This document shows positions 14,601 through 23,177 of a stretch of 35,052 nt of DNA, piece after piece. The position numbers were made by a program, and so were the translations under genes. The stretch is from NCBI GenBank assembly GCA_964444795.1, contig CAYUIQ010000073.1:1-35052 (forward strand). The letters are read 5' to 3'. Source of the DNA: JABMRP01 sp964444795 (lineage in GTDB: Bacteria > Planctomycetota > Planctomycetia > Pirellulales > Thermoguttaceae). Position 1 is the first letter of the stretch; each line of letters opens with the position of its first letter. Under the pieces are notes generated by a model that saw only the letters and a program-made list of their open reading frames with translations, was not told the origin of the DNA and did no database searches.

Positions 14601-16028
14601 ATGGCCGATTCACCGATCCAGCCCCAAACCCAACGCCGTCGCCGCGACGAGGCCGTTGCCTTTCTGACCGACCGCATCGACTACGAGCGGATGCTCCACG
14701 TGCCCTACGGCGAGCGGCAATTCAAGCTCCAGCGTATGCGCCGGCTCTTGCAGCGGTTGGGATCTCCGGATCGCGAGTTGGCCATCGTCCACGTGGCGGG
14801 GACCAAGGGCAAGGGATCCACGGCCGTGATGATCGGCGCCGTGCTTTCGGCCGCCGGGTATCGCGCGGGATGGTTTACCTCGCCCCATCTCGATCGCCTC
14901 GAGGAGCGGATTGCCGTGGAAGGCAGGCCCTGCTCTGCCGCCGAACTGGTCGAGTTGGTCGATCGGATCGCGCCGGTGGTCGAGGAGATGGATCGCGAGG
15001 CCGCGTCGAGCGATCCGGACGACTCGGGACCCACCTACTTTGAGATGACCACGGCCATGGCCTTGCTCCACTTCGCCCGACGCGGGACCGACGCCGCGGT
15101 ATTGGAAGTCGGGCTGGGTGGACGCCTCGATTCGACCAACGCGTGCCGGCCGCGTGTTTCGGTGATCACCAGCATCAGTTACGATCACATGGCCCAGTTG
15201 GGCGACACGCTGGAGTTGATCGCCGCGGAGAAGGCGGGGATCGTCAAACAGGGCGTGCCGCTGGTCAGCGGCGTGGTCGAGCCGGGACCGCGCGACGTGA
15301 TTCGCGGCGTCTGCCGCCGGCTGGGTAGCCCGCTGATCGAGCGCGGCACCGATTTCACGTTTGAATATACACCCCCCCGCCATCTGGAATGCGCCGATTC
15401 ATGGGGAACGGTTGACGTGCGTTTTCCGAACACTGCGGGGGAGAACGATCTGCAGGATCTTCCGCTGCCCCTGCTGGGAACCCATCAGGCGGCCAACGCG
15501 GCCGTGGCGGTGGCCACGCTCATGCAACTGCGGCGCGACGGATGGACCATCTCCGACGAGGCCGTACGCGAGGGACTTTTGGCGGCCAAATTACCGGCCA
15601 GGGCGGAAGTGCTCGCCCGGCGTCCGGCGATCATCGTCGACGCGGCCCACAACGTCGCCTCGATCGACGCGCTGGCGACCGTGCTGGCGGAGAGCTTCTC
15701 GGTCCAACGGCGACTGGCCCTGTTCGCCACTTCCCAGGAGAAGGATTTCCGCGGGATGCTCCGCCGGGTGACCGAGTCGTTCGACGAAGTCGTGCTCACG
15801 CGCTACGCGAGCAATCCCCGGGCCGTACCGCCGGAAGAACTCCAGTCGGTGGCGATGGAGTTGACCGGCCGCCGCTATGCGGTGTTTGCCGACGTGGACG
15901 GGGCGTGGCGCCGGGTCCAATCCGAGGCCAACGCCGAGGATCTGATCTGTGTCACCGGTTCGTTTTTTCTGGCCGCGGAAATCCGCCGGCTCATCCGCCC
16001 GTCGCCCGCGACGGACGTCAAGGACTGA
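14601..16028 (+). CDS. folC: Folylpolyglutamate synthase / dihydrofolate synthase
   Basis: Cytoplasmic Mur-ligase-family enzyme that adds glutamate to folates and, in most bacteria, also joins glutamate to dihydropteroate. The 475-aa length is slightly above the usual 420-440 because of an N-terminal extension of about 25 residues. Motifs: P-loop HVAGTKGKGST (about 61-71), the folate-binding GWFTSPHLDRLEERI, GLGGRLDSTN, the SYDHMAQLGDTLELIAAEKA metal and ATP segment, and C-terminal DAAHNVASIDAL. The start is only weakly supported by a GGAA-containing leader, so a downstream start remains possible. The next gene follows after 15 bases with its own strong ribosome binding site and may be cotranscribed. 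Whether it has one or both activities cannot be decided from sequence. Confidence 0.95.
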   Translation: MADSPIQPQTQRRRRDEAVAFLTDRIDYERMLHVPYGERQFKLQRMRRLLQRLGSPDRELAIVHVAGTKGKGSTAVMIGAVLSAAGYRAGWFTSPHLDRLEERIAVEGRPCSAAELVELVDRIAPVVEEMDREAASSDPDDSGPTYFEMTTAMALLHFARRGTDAAVLEVGLGGRLDSTNACRPRVSVITSISYDHMAQLGDTLELIAAEKAGIVKQGVPLVSGVVEPGPRDVIRGVCRRLGSPLIERGTDFTFEYTPPRHLECADSWGTVDVRFPNTAGENDLQDLPLPLLGTHQAANAAVAVATLMQLRRDGWTISDEAVREGLLAAKLPARAEVLARRPAIIVDAAHNVASIDALATVLAESFSVQRRLALFATSQEKDFRGMLRRVTESFDEVVLTRYASNPRAVPPEELQSVAMELTGRRYAVFADVDGAWRRVQSEANAEDLICVTGSFFLAAEIRRLIRPSPATDVKD

Positions 16029-16043
16029 AATCGAGGAGGTATT

Positions 16044-16520
16044 ATGCTTGTCACGCGATCGCTTGTCGCCGGCTTGGTGGTAGTGCTGTCGGTATGGACG
16101 TCGGGCTCCAGCGCGTGGGCTCAAGAGGAGGAGACGATCGACGACCCGGTGGTGGCCGACTTGGACACGCGCGTCAATCATTTTCTCCAAGGCGTGTCGA
16201 AAGGTCAGACGGGTGAGGCATTCGACGAACTGCTGGCGGGCAGCGCGCTTCGCCAGCAGGAGGAGGCGCTGAAGCGATTGATCGAAAAGACCGACGCTTT
16301 GAAAGACCGGTACGGCGCGTTCCGGGCGGCCGAGCGAATCGACGCCAAGCACGTCGGCACCGACGTCGTGCTGATCAAGTACTTGTACAAGTGCGAGGAC
16401 TATCCCCTGGCGTGGTACTTCACCTTCTACCGCACACCCCCGCCGGCCGAGGGCGCGAACGACGTTTGGCGGGCCGTTGCCGTGCGGCTGGATACCGATC
16501 TGGAACCGCTTGACCGGTAA
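16044..16520 (+). CDS. Small exported protein of unknown function
   Basis: A 158-aa protein starting with a clear signal peptide (LVAGLVVVLSVWTSGSSAWA, cleavage after AWA). The mature part is a single small alpha/beta domain containing VLIKYLYKCEDYPLAWYFTF and ending WRAVAVRLDTDLEPLDR, the pattern of NTF2-like/DUF3887-type folds, though I cannot assign a family. The start has a near-perfect Shine-Dalgarno (GAGGAGG) and lies 15 bases after folC. Its last 94 bases overlap, on the opposite strand, the 3' end of the S41 peptidase gene. Confidence 0.8.
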   Translation: MLVTRSLVAGLVVVLSVWTSGSSAWAQEEETIDDPVVADLDTRVNHFLQGVSKGQTGEAFDELLAGSALRQQEEALKRLIEKTDALKDRYGAFRAAERIDAKHVGTDVVLIKYLYKCEDYPLAWYFTFYRTPPPAEGANDVWRAVAVRLDTDLEPLDR

Positions 16521-17809
16521 AGCTGCTCGATCTCGCCCCGGACGCACTCCATCGCCTTTTTCAACTGCGGATCGAGGTAGGGTTTGTCGCCTTCGCCGGG
16601 CTCGTCTTCGTCGGCGTCGCGCCGTTGGCGTTGGTTCATCAGTTCGATCAGATCGTCGCCCTCGACGACGACTTCATACCCTTCGTCGGGCGACACGCCC
16701 CAGGCTTCGTCTTCGCCGACCGGTTTGCCGTCGGCGTCGCGCATGCGATGGATGTTCTTTTCGCTGGGGCGCCAATAGCTGGCGAAGGTGAGCTTCAGCG
16801 CACCGTGGCGGGATTCCAGGGGAATGACTTCCTGGACCGTGCCCTTCCCCCAGGTACGCTGGCCGACGATCACCGCCCGGCTGTAGTCCTGCAAGCAGGC
16901 GGCCACAATCTCGCTGGCACTGGCACTGCGGTGGTCGACGAGCACGGCCATGGGAAACTCGGGATAGGTGCCGTTGGAGCCGGCCGTGTACTCGGCGCTG
17001 ATCGATCCGTCGCGATGCCGGATGGTAACGATCACTCCCGAATCGACGAACATATCGCAGATTTCCGTGGCCGCGCCGAGCAGCCCGCCCGGATTGTGCC
17101 GCAGATCGAGAATCAGTCCCTTCATGCGATGCTCGACGAGCCCATCCAGGGTCTCCTTCAATTCGCCGGCGGTGCGGTCGGCAAAGGAGCGTATTCGCAC
17201 GTATCCGATCTTGTCGTGTCCTTCGAGGAAGAAATTCCACGAACCGTCCTCGTTACGCGTATCGCCCATCACCGTGTCGACCTTGATCACCGCCCGGGCG
17301 ATCGTGATCTCGACCGGTTCTTCCTCACCCCGGTGCAAGACACTCAGCACGACCGGGTCGCCCGGCTTACCTCGCATCCGGTTGACCGTATCGGTAAGCG
17401 AAAGCGCGTGGGTGCTGTAGCCGTCGATACTGAGGATCGTATCACCCGTGCGAATACCCTCACGGTAGGCCGGCGCGCCGACCAGCGGGCGGACCACCGT
17501 AAGCTGCTTCGTCGTGGGGTCGAGCGCGACCTCGATGCCGACACCGCCGAACTCCTGGTCCAGGTCTTCGTTGAACTGCTTGAGTCGCTTCGGCGGGATA
17601 TACGCGGAGTATTCGTCCAACTCCGTCATCATACCCCGCATGGCCGCCTCGAAAAGCTGCTCCTTGTCGACCGGTTCCAGTGCCCGCTTCTCGATCTGGT
17701 CCATGACGTGGCCGAGGATCCGCCCGTAACGGTTGGTCTCGACCTTCAGATAGCACATCAGCGAGAGGATGCTGACGACGAACATGGTGGCGAGATTGCG
17801 GTGCGGCAT
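16427..17809 (-). CDS. S41-family C-terminal processing peptidase
   Basis: A 460-aa CtpA/Tsp-like serine protease that clips proteins at their C-termini in the periplasm. A single N-terminal membrane helix (about 5-22, FVVSILSLMCYLKV) anchors it. A PDZ domain (about 90-175, with FGGVGIEV and GIRTGDTILSIDG) is followed by the S41 core: GYVRIRSF, LILDLRHNPGG, the catalytic serine in VDHRSASASEIVAA and the catalytic lysine in RTWGKGTVQE. The ATG at 17809 is preferred over an earlier one (17857) because GGAG lies eight bases before it. The last 30 or so residues are Ser/Arg-rich, unlike the family, and are encoded opposite the neighbouring exported-protein gene, so they are probably a read-out extension after loss of an ancestral stop. 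Confidence 0.93.
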   Translation of the reverse strand: MPHRNLATMFVVSILSLMCYLKVETNRYGRILGHVMDQIEKRALEPVDKEQLFEAAMRGMMTELDEYSAYIPPKRLKQFNEDLDQEFGGVGIEVALDPTTKQLTVVRPLVGAPAYREGIRTGDTILSIDGYSTHALSLTDTVNRMRGKPGDPVVLSVLHRGEEEPVEITIARAVIKVDTVMGDTRNEDGSWNFFLEGHDKIGYVRIRSFADRTAGELKETLDGLVEHRMKGLILDLRHNPGGLLGAATEICDMFVDSGVIVTIRHRDGSISAEYTAGSNGTYPEFPMAVLVDHRSASASEIVAACLQDYSRAVIVGQRTWGKGTVQEVIPLESRHGALKLTFASYWRPSEKNIHRMRDADGKPVGEDEAWGVSPDEGYEVVVEGDDLIELMNQRQRRDADEDEPGEGDKPYLDPQLKKAMECVRGEIEQLYRSSGSRSVSSRTATARQTSFAPSAGGGVR

Positions 17810-17868
17810 GGTGGTCGCTCCGGGGGGTATCAAACGGTCGACTGTTAAAGCGGGCATTCCACGCTACC

Positions 17869-17898
17869 ATCGTACCCTGTCACACTCTCTCCCGGCAA
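17869..17898 (-). promoter_or_regulatory. Weak candidate promoter for the S41 peptidase
   Basis: On the minus strand TTGCCG (17898-17893) and TACGAT (17874-17869) are 18 bases apart, giving a start about 50 bases before the peptidase ATG. Each box matches four of six consensus bases. The same TTGCCG-18 spacing is seen before the response-regulator gene. Low confidence. Confidence 0.25.
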
Positions 17899-17917
17899 GG
17901 GTGGGGGTTTTGGCAAC

Positions 17918-17947
17918 TTGACACGCGGTCTTGCTCCGGGGAACAAT
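17918..17947 (+). promoter_or_regulatory. Candidate sigma70 promoter for the 842-aa exported protein
   Basis: A perfect -35 box TTGACA (17918-17923) stands 18 bases before AACAAT (17942-17947; four of six matches). Transcription would start near 17954, giving a leader of about 140 bases that begins with the perfect 20-bp stem-loop at 17962-18012 and ends at the GTG start at 18097. Confidence 0.45.
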
Positions 17948-17961
17948 GGAGCTTGTCCGTG

Positions 17962-18012
17962 GCATGGGCCCCCGGCCCGTGTTCCCGCCTCTCACGGGCC
18001 GGGGGCCCATGC
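17962..18012. repeat. Perfect 20-bp inverted repeat, GC-rich
   Basis: Arms 17962-17981 and 17993-18012 are exact reverse complements, with an 11-base loop. The sequence contains GGGCCCCCGGCCCG and its complement, and is unlike the other palindromes in this window. It lies between the divergent S41 and 842-aa protein genes, inside the predicted leader of the latter. No T-tract follows on either side, so a terminator role is unlikely; a dispersed planctomycete repeat or an mRNA leader structure are both possible. Confidence 0.85.
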
Positions 18013-18096
18013 TACTTCGGTTGCGGCCGAGCAAAGCGAGGCCGCGATGGGAAGCCGCCCAAGCCACACCCGTTTTGAAACACCTGGAGACCCATC

Positions 18097-20625
18097 GTGC
18101 ATTGGATCGCGCTGCTGCTGACGTCCGCCTGCCTGGCCGACGCCGAAACCGCCCAGATCAACCCCGTCCCGCGCGAAGTGCTCGTCGAACCGATCCACGA
18201 GTGGACTTTTGACGACGATCACCAGGGATGGATCGCTCAGAACAACTGCCGAGTGTCCGCCGCGGCGGGCTCGCTCGTGGTCCGTTGTACGGGCGACGAT
18301 CCCTTCTTTCACCAGTCGCTCGACCTGCCCGGCGGTCCTCTCCGGCTGACCATGAGAATCCGCTGCCAAGCCTCCGGGCCGGGAACCGTTTACTGGACCT
18401 CCGACCGATCGCCGCATCGTGGTGAAGACAAAGCGAGCGGCTTCCGCCTGCAACACGACCGCCAGTGGCACGAAGTCTCCGTGCGGTTCCCGGTCGACGG
18501 CCGATTGTCGAACCTGCGCATCGATCCCGGGCAAACGGCCGGCAGCGTCGAAATCGATTGGATGCGGCTGGTACACGAGCAACCTCATCCGCTGTACATC
18601 CAGCACGTAACCACCACCGGTGACCGCGTCCGTCTGGTCGTGAGAAACGACGGCAAGGAGCCGATCGAGTGTGACGCCTTCGGCCGGAGCCATCGGATCG
18701 GTGCCGAGGCGACGGTCAGGATCGAGCAACCATTGCGTGGCACGACGCCGTTGGAGAAGGTCGCGATCGAACTGCAAGCGGCCGGCCTTGCTCCCGTGCG
18801 ACGAACGGTCTTTGCCCACAATGTCCAAGCCGAGGCCGACTGGATCGTGCTTCCCTTGGGCGAGTTTACGTTGCAGGTTGCTCCCGACGGTTCGATGGCC
18901 CGCGTGCGGCGCGACGGCCAGTTGGCGGCCGTGCTGGCTCCGCTGATGCACGGCCAGGGCGACGTACCGGCGCTGAAGCTGGTCGAGCGGGGTGCGTCGG
19001 TGAAGTTTCAGGGTGACGGAGTGACGCTCGAACTGACCACCGCCGGGGACGAAATCTCGGTTGCCATCACCTCGGAGAAACCATGCGAGGGGCCGGTGGT
19101 TCGCGCCGTCGGGTCGCTGGAACAAGGGCTATTGGCCGGCCTGGAGTATCTCGGCAAGGGCGAGCGGAGTTCGACGAAGATCGACGTCGAGACGGCCGAA
19201 CACCTGCGGTTCGCTCCCGACCCGATGAAGCTGACGATGCCCTTGACGGCGTTTGTCACCGATCGGGCTTCCGTGGCGATGACCTGGAGCGACATGCAAT
19301 TGCAGCCGACTTTCGCCACGCCCAACTTCTTCGACGGCACCGCCGACCACCGCATGGCTCTTGGAGGAACGAAGATCGACGCGACGATCCGAGTCACTCG
19401 CCAACCGCTTCGCGAGGCCATCCTTTGGGCCGTCGAGAAACAGGGCGGTCTGCCGCCGCTGCCCGAGCCGCCGCGAACCGTGCCCGAGCAATGGAGACTT
19501 TGCCTCGAAGCGCTGAATGGTCCGCTACGCACGGAGGCCGGATGGGGACACTGCGTCGAGGATCGCTGGGCACGTCATCCGCACGCCGATCATGCGTCGA
19601 CCATCTGGCGGTTGACCGGCAAGGTGCCCGAGTTCCCCCAATTCGTACCCGGCGGTTCCCATGTCCGAAACGGCACGATCTATTTCGTCACCGGCCGGGC
19701 CGATCAGTGGGTCGCGCAGCAGCGACGCCGCACCGAATCGCTGATCCGCCAGCAGAAGCCCGACGGGTCGTTTCGCTACCAGGGGAAGTTCGCCCGGGGC
19801 CATTTCGAGGACACGGCCAGCGGTGTTTGTGCCCGGCCGGCCGCCGAATTGCTGCAATACGCCTACGTTTCCGGCGACCAGAAGGCCCAAGCGGCCGGCA
19901 TTCGGGCGCTGGAGTTCATGAAACGGTTTCGCACGCCCCGCGGAGCCCAACTTTGGGAAATCGGCCTGCACACGCCCGACCAATTGGCCTCCGCTTATCT
20001 GGTTTGGGCATACGTGCGGGGATTCGAGTTGACCGGCAACCGCGAGTATCTCGACCATGCCCGCAAGTGGGCCCTGTCGGGGATTCCCTTCACTTACTTG
20101 TGGAGTTGTCAGCCGATCATGCTCTATGCCACGCCGCCCGTGTTCGGGGCCACCAACTGGCGGGCGCCTTGCTGGATCGGGCTGCCCGTGCAATGGGTCG
20201 GCGGCGTCTACGCCTACGGCCTGACCGTGCTGGCCCCGCACGACGATTCGCTCGACTGGAACCATCTGGCCCGGGGGATCCTCATCTCGGCCGAGCAGCA
20301 GCAGTTTCCCGACGGCCAATACGTCGGCCTTCTGCCCGATTCGATCGAACTACGTTCCCAAGAGCGGCGCCCCTGGCGGATCAACCCCTGCGCGCTGGTC
20401 AGTCTTCGGATGGCGTTGGACGGCGGAGTCGATTTCCTCCAAGTCGCCACCGCCGCCGGTCACCGCGTCGCCGCCCCATTTCCCGTCGTGATCCGCGACG
20501 GTCAGGCTCATATTGAGGGTGTGAAGGGGCTAAGCTATCAGATCCTCGTCGACGGCCAGGTCGTCAGCATCCAATCGCAAGGCGACGATGTCGTACCGTT
20601 GGACACAGCCACGATCGAAAGCTAA
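18097..20625 (+). CDS. Exported 842-aa protein with beta-sandwich and alpha-toroid-like regions, function unknown
   Basis: I do not recognise a named family. A short signal peptide (HWIALLLTSACLADA, possibly a lipoprotein-like TSAC) begins at a GTG chosen because CTGGAGA stands eight bases before it. Residues about 30-165 form a beta-sandwich, HEWTFDDDHQGWIAQNN onward to SVEIDWMRLVHEQ, as in carbohydrate-binding or galactose-binding-like modules. Two further beta-rich regions follow up to about 440. From about 460 to 760 the chain is helical with regularly spaced aromatic motifs (RRRTESLIRQQKPDGSFRYQ, HFEDTASGVCARPAAELLQY, TPDQLASAYLVWAYVRGFEL), the look of an (alpha/alpha)6 toroid such as those in glycoside hydrolases and polysaccharide lyases. 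Catalytic residues could not be assigned. A role in polysaccharide breakdown is therefore an inference. gltS begins 44 bases later. Confidence 0.75.
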   Translation: MHWIALLLTSACLADAETAQINPVPREVLVEPIHEWTFDDDHQGWIAQNNCRVSAAAGSLVVRCTGDDPFFHQSLDLPGGPLRLTMRIRCQASGPGTVYWTSDRSPHRGEDKASGFRLQHDRQWHEVSVRFPVDGRLSNLRIDPGQTAGSVEIDWMRLVHEQPHPLYIQHVTTTGDRVRLVVRNDGKEPIECDAFGRSHRIGAEATVRIEQPLRGTTPLEKVAIELQAAGLAPVRRTVFAHNVQAEADWIVLPLGEFTLQVAPDGSMARVRRDGQLAAVLAPLMHGQGDVPALKLVERGASVKFQGDGVTLELTTAGDEISVAITSEKPCEGPVVRAVGSLEQGLLAGLEYLGKGERSSTKIDVETAEHLRFAPDPMKLTMPLTAFVTDRASVAMTWSDMQLQPTFATPNFFDGTADHRMALGGTKIDATIRVTRQPLREAILWAVEKQGGLPPLPEPPRTVPEQWRLCLEALNGPLRTEAGWGHCVEDRWARHPHADHASTIWRLTGKVPEFPQFVPGGSHVRNGTIYFVTGRADQWVAQQRRRTESLIRQQKPDGSFRYQGKFARGHFEDTASGVCARPAAELLQYAYVSGDQKAQAAGIRALEFMKRFRTPRGAQLWEIGLHTPDQLASAYLVWAYVRGFELTGNREYLDHARKWALSGIPFTYLWSCQPIMLYATPPVFGATNWRAPCWIGLPVQWVGGVYAYGLTVLAPHDDSLDWNHLARGILISAEQQQFPDGQYVGLLPDSIELRSQERRPWRINPCALVSLRMALDGGVDFLQVATAAGHRVAAPFPVVIRDGQAHIEGVKGLSYQILVDGQVVSIQSQGDDVVPLDTATIES

Positions 20626-20669
20626 GGATCCAGGATACTGGAGACTGACAGCATGTAGGAGACTCACCG

Positions 20670-21869
20670 ATGGCCTATGAAGTCGACGTCACAAATAGCC
20701 TTATCATCGCGATATTCGTGCTGGCTTTTGGCACGAAAATAAACGGCCGCGTCGAGTTTCTGAGGCAGTACAACATCCCGGCTGCCGTAACCGGCGGACT
20801 GGCATGCAGCCTGATCGTGGCCGTGTTGTATTGGGTGTGGGACTCGAAGATCACCTTCGACATGACCATGCGCGACAACCTCTTGCTGGCGTTTTTCAGC
20901 ACGATCGGTCTCTCGGCGAAGTTTCGCATGATGAAAGAAGGTGGCAAAGCATTGGCGATCATGGCAGTGCTTGCAGCGATCTTTCTGTTCCTGCAAAATG
21001 GCGTGGGCATCGTCGTTGCCAAACTCTTTGGTCAGGATCCGTTCTACGGCCTTCTGGCCGGCAGCATTTCGTTCTCTGGTGGACATGGTACGTCCATCAC
21101 CTGGGGGCAGATCGCCGAGCAACAGGGTCTGGAAGGCGCGGTCGAAGCCGGGCTCGCGTGCGCGACGATGGGACTGATCATGGGCGGCATTATCGGCGGC
21201 CCCATCGCCGCTCGCCTGATGAGAATCCATCGTCTCTCGGGCGACAAGTCGCAAGATGCGTGTACGCCGAGCCCGGAAAGCGACTCCAAGAAAGTGCCCG
21301 TTACCTTGGAGGGCATGATCACGGCGATTCTGCTGCTGGCCATTTGTATTGCGGCGGGTGACTTTGTAAACACTTTCTTAGTATCCAAAGGCCGAACCGT
21401 ACCGGGGTTCCTTACGGCGCTGGGCGTGGGCGTTGTGCTGACGAATGTGATGGACCTCTTCAAACTGGAATTCAACAAGAGTGCGGTAGGGCTATGCAGC
21501 GATATTAGCCTGCAACTCTTTCTGGGGTTGAGCCTGATGAGCATGCAAATGGCATCGTTGATTTCCGCGGCCGGACCACTGCTCGTTGTTACGGTTGCCC
21601 AAGTGACTCTTATGGCGCTATTCGCGTATTTTGTCGTCTTTCGAGTCATGGGAAAGGATTACGACGCCTGCGTGATTTCCGTCGGCTATATTGGCCAAGG
21701 CTTGGGCGCCACGCCGATAGGCATCGCCAACATGCATGCCGTCACCGAAAAGTACGGTGCCTCGGCGAAAGCGTTCTTGGTCATTCCCTTGATCGGCGCA
21801 TTCTTCATCGACATAACGAACGCGATGGTGATTCAGGCCTTTCTCGCGCTGCCGCTGTTTGCTCGATGA
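20670..21869 (+). CDS. gltS: Sodium/glutamate symporter
   Basis: A 399-aa inner-membrane Na+/glutamate carrier of the GltS (ESS) family, with about ten to twelve helices and the normal length. Family features include LLLAFFSTIGLSAKFRMM, the re-entrant-loop segment LAGSISFSGGHGTSITWGQI, ATMGLIMGGIIGGPIAARL, and the mirrored second-half loop VGYIGQGLGATPIGIANMHA. The ATG at 20670 has GTAGGAG eight bases upstream. It lies 44 bases after the 842-aa protein gene and could be read through from it, but no functional link is evident. The C-terminus is followed at once by repeats of AAAAGGACA and by the RAYT unit on the other strand. Base composition is slightly lower in G+C than its neighbours, which may hint at transfer. 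Confidence 0.95.
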   Translation: MAYEVDVTNSLIIAIFVLAFGTKINGRVEFLRQYNIPAAVTGGLACSLIVAVLYWVWDSKITFDMTMRDNLLLAFFSTIGLSAKFRMMKEGGKALAIMAVLAAIFLFLQNGVGIVVAKLFGQDPFYGLLAGSISFSGGHGTSITWGQIAEQQGLEGAVEAGLACATMGLIMGGIIGGPIAARLMRIHRLSGDKSQDACTPSPESDSKKVPVTLEGMITAILLLAICIAAGDFVNTFLVSKGRTVPGFLTALGVGVVLTNVMDLFKLEFNKSAVGLCSDISLQLFLGLSLMSMQMASLISAAGPLLVVTVAQVTLMALFAYFVVFRVMGKDYDACVISVGYIGQGLGATPIGIANMHAVTEKYGASAKAFLVIPLIGAFFIDITNAMVIQAFLALPLFAR

Positions 21870-21945
21870 AGAAAAGGCAAAGAAAAAGGACACCGAAAGC
21901 GCCGGGATAAACCACAAAAGGACACCACAAAAGGACAGGCATTAT

Positions 21946-21992
21946 CACATTCCCACTTCCACCGCGATGGAGGCGGTGGAAGTGGGAATGTG
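21946..21992. repeat. Perfect 20-bp inverted repeat at the left end of the RAYT unit
   Basis: Arms 21946-21965 and 21973-21992 are exact reverse complements around the 7-base loop GATGGAG. It lies between the convergent gltS and RAYT genes and is a good candidate REP-type substrate of the adjacent transposase. It could also serve as a bidirectional stop for the two genes, but there is no adjoining T-tract of useful length on the plus strand. Confidence 0.8.
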
Positions 21993-22142
21993 TGCAATCC
22001 GGCCATCGGCCGGTGGCGACGAGCGGAGCGATTCGGCGAAGAAACGCCGTCGTTGGGCGTGGCTCGCGGGGAAAATCGGGAAATGACGGGCAGCGGTAGC
22101 TGCGACGGTTCGGTCCGTGCTGCCGTCCGGCGGGGGCTGCCG
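21993..22142. other. Remaining gltS-RAYT intergenic sequence
   Basis: About 150 bases of GC-rich sequence between the hairpin and the transposase stop. It is open on the plus strand, but the frame runs on only as antisense of the transposase gene, so I see no gene in it. Confidence 0.4.
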
Positions 22143-23177
22143 TCAGGTGGAGGATGCCGTCAGGTTGTCGAGATGATGGAGGCCGCGTTGGTGGGCAAGC
22201 TTACGCAAACGGGCTCGGTCCGTGCTGAAGTGGCTGCCGAACAGCCGCGTTTTTGCGAGAAGGCGTTTGATTCGATAGCCCCATACGTCGGCGCTGCTGC
22301 CCAGGCGATCGAGAATCGACGCCACCTCGTGACTGACGCGAGCCTTGCCCTGCCGACACAAACGGCTCGTGTAGTCGACCAGCAACAGGTAGCTGCCCAG
22401 CGAAAAGTCCTCCAGCATGCCTTCCCGCCGCGCGCCCCGGCGGCGACGGTCTTCCACCGGGCAGAGCCAGAGGTCCGCTTCGACGTTGCCCGCGGCTCGG
22501 CTGCCGGCAACGCTGCCCGAGGTGGCCGCCTTCAGCGCCGCCAGTTTTCCCCGCGACCTGGCATGCCGCACTCGCCGCCGGATCGACGTATAGCGGCTAG
22601 TCTCCGGAACCGCCGCGACGCCCGCCGCCACGGGGTTCAGGTCGATGTACGCACATGTGGCAAGCAACGCCTCTTCATCCAGAACGGCGATCGATTTGTA
22701 ACGGCTTTCCCAAAACGTGCCCTTGCACTGGTCCTCGCGGTTGGCCATGCGGGCCAAGGGTTCCTTCAGGGCCTTCATGAACCAACCCAGGTTGGCCAAC
22801 CGTCCACGGAGCAACTCGACGCGATTAGTGTCTTCGGCCTGCTGGGTTATCCACGCTTGCGTGGTTGCGATCGGTTCTCCCTTGGGAGTTTTGCGTGGAT
22901 AGGCCACGATCCAGCGGCGAACGACTTCTTCGGCCGACCAACCGCTGGCCCGGTCGACATCCAGCCGCACAAGCACATGCAGATGGTTGTCCATCACGGC
23001 AAATCCGCACACCGACACGGCAAAGCAGCCAGCCAACGTCTCCAGCCGGCATTCGATCCACTCCTTGCGATGCTCGAACCCCTCGCCACACAAGTTGGCC
23101 CGTCTCACGCAACGCGAAATGCAGTGATAGTAACGAGTTACGTTCACATCTACAAGCTGGCCTCGGGCCACGGTCAT
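22143..23177 (-). CDS. REP-associated tyrosine transposase (RAYT, Y1/IS200-like)
   Basis: A 344-aa HUH single-strand nuclease of the TnpA-REP family. The N-terminal RGQLVDVNVTRYYHCISRCV matches the characteristic opening, the HUH motif is VMDNHLHVLVR with H65 and H67, and FWESRYKS followed by CAYIDLNPVAAGV is the conserved segment carrying the probable catalytic tyrosine region. The C-terminal third is basic and variable, probably the repeat-binding part. An upstream ATG at 23252 would start inside the right inverted repeat and adds residues without family likeness; the ATG at 23177 follows a GGGGGGTG stretch and is preferred. These proteins are domesticated relatives of IS200 transposases that process REP hairpins. 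All key motifs are present, so it could be active. Confidence 0.92.
   Translation of the reverse strand: MTVARGQLVDVNVTRYYHCISRCVRRANLCGEGFEHRKEWIECRLETLAGCFAVSVCGFAVMDNHLHVLVRLDVDRASGWSAEEVVRRWIVAYPRKTPKGEPIATTQAWITQQAEDTNRVELLRGRLANLGWFMKALKEPLARMANREDQCKGTFWESRYKSIAVLDEEALLATCAYIDLNPVAAGVAAVPETSRYTSIRRRVRHARSRGKLAALKAATSGSVAGSRAAGNVEADLWLCPVEDRRRRGARREGMLEDFSLGSYLLLVDYTSRLCRQGKARVSHEVASILDRLGSSADVWGYRIKRLLAKTRLFGSHFSTDRARLRKLAHQRGLHHLDNLTASST

Noticed and set aside
13445..15043. 532-codon plus-strand open frame spanning the ABC ATPase and folC start
   Set aside because: It is antisense to the ATPase and then out of frame with folC; both real genes have full motif sets.
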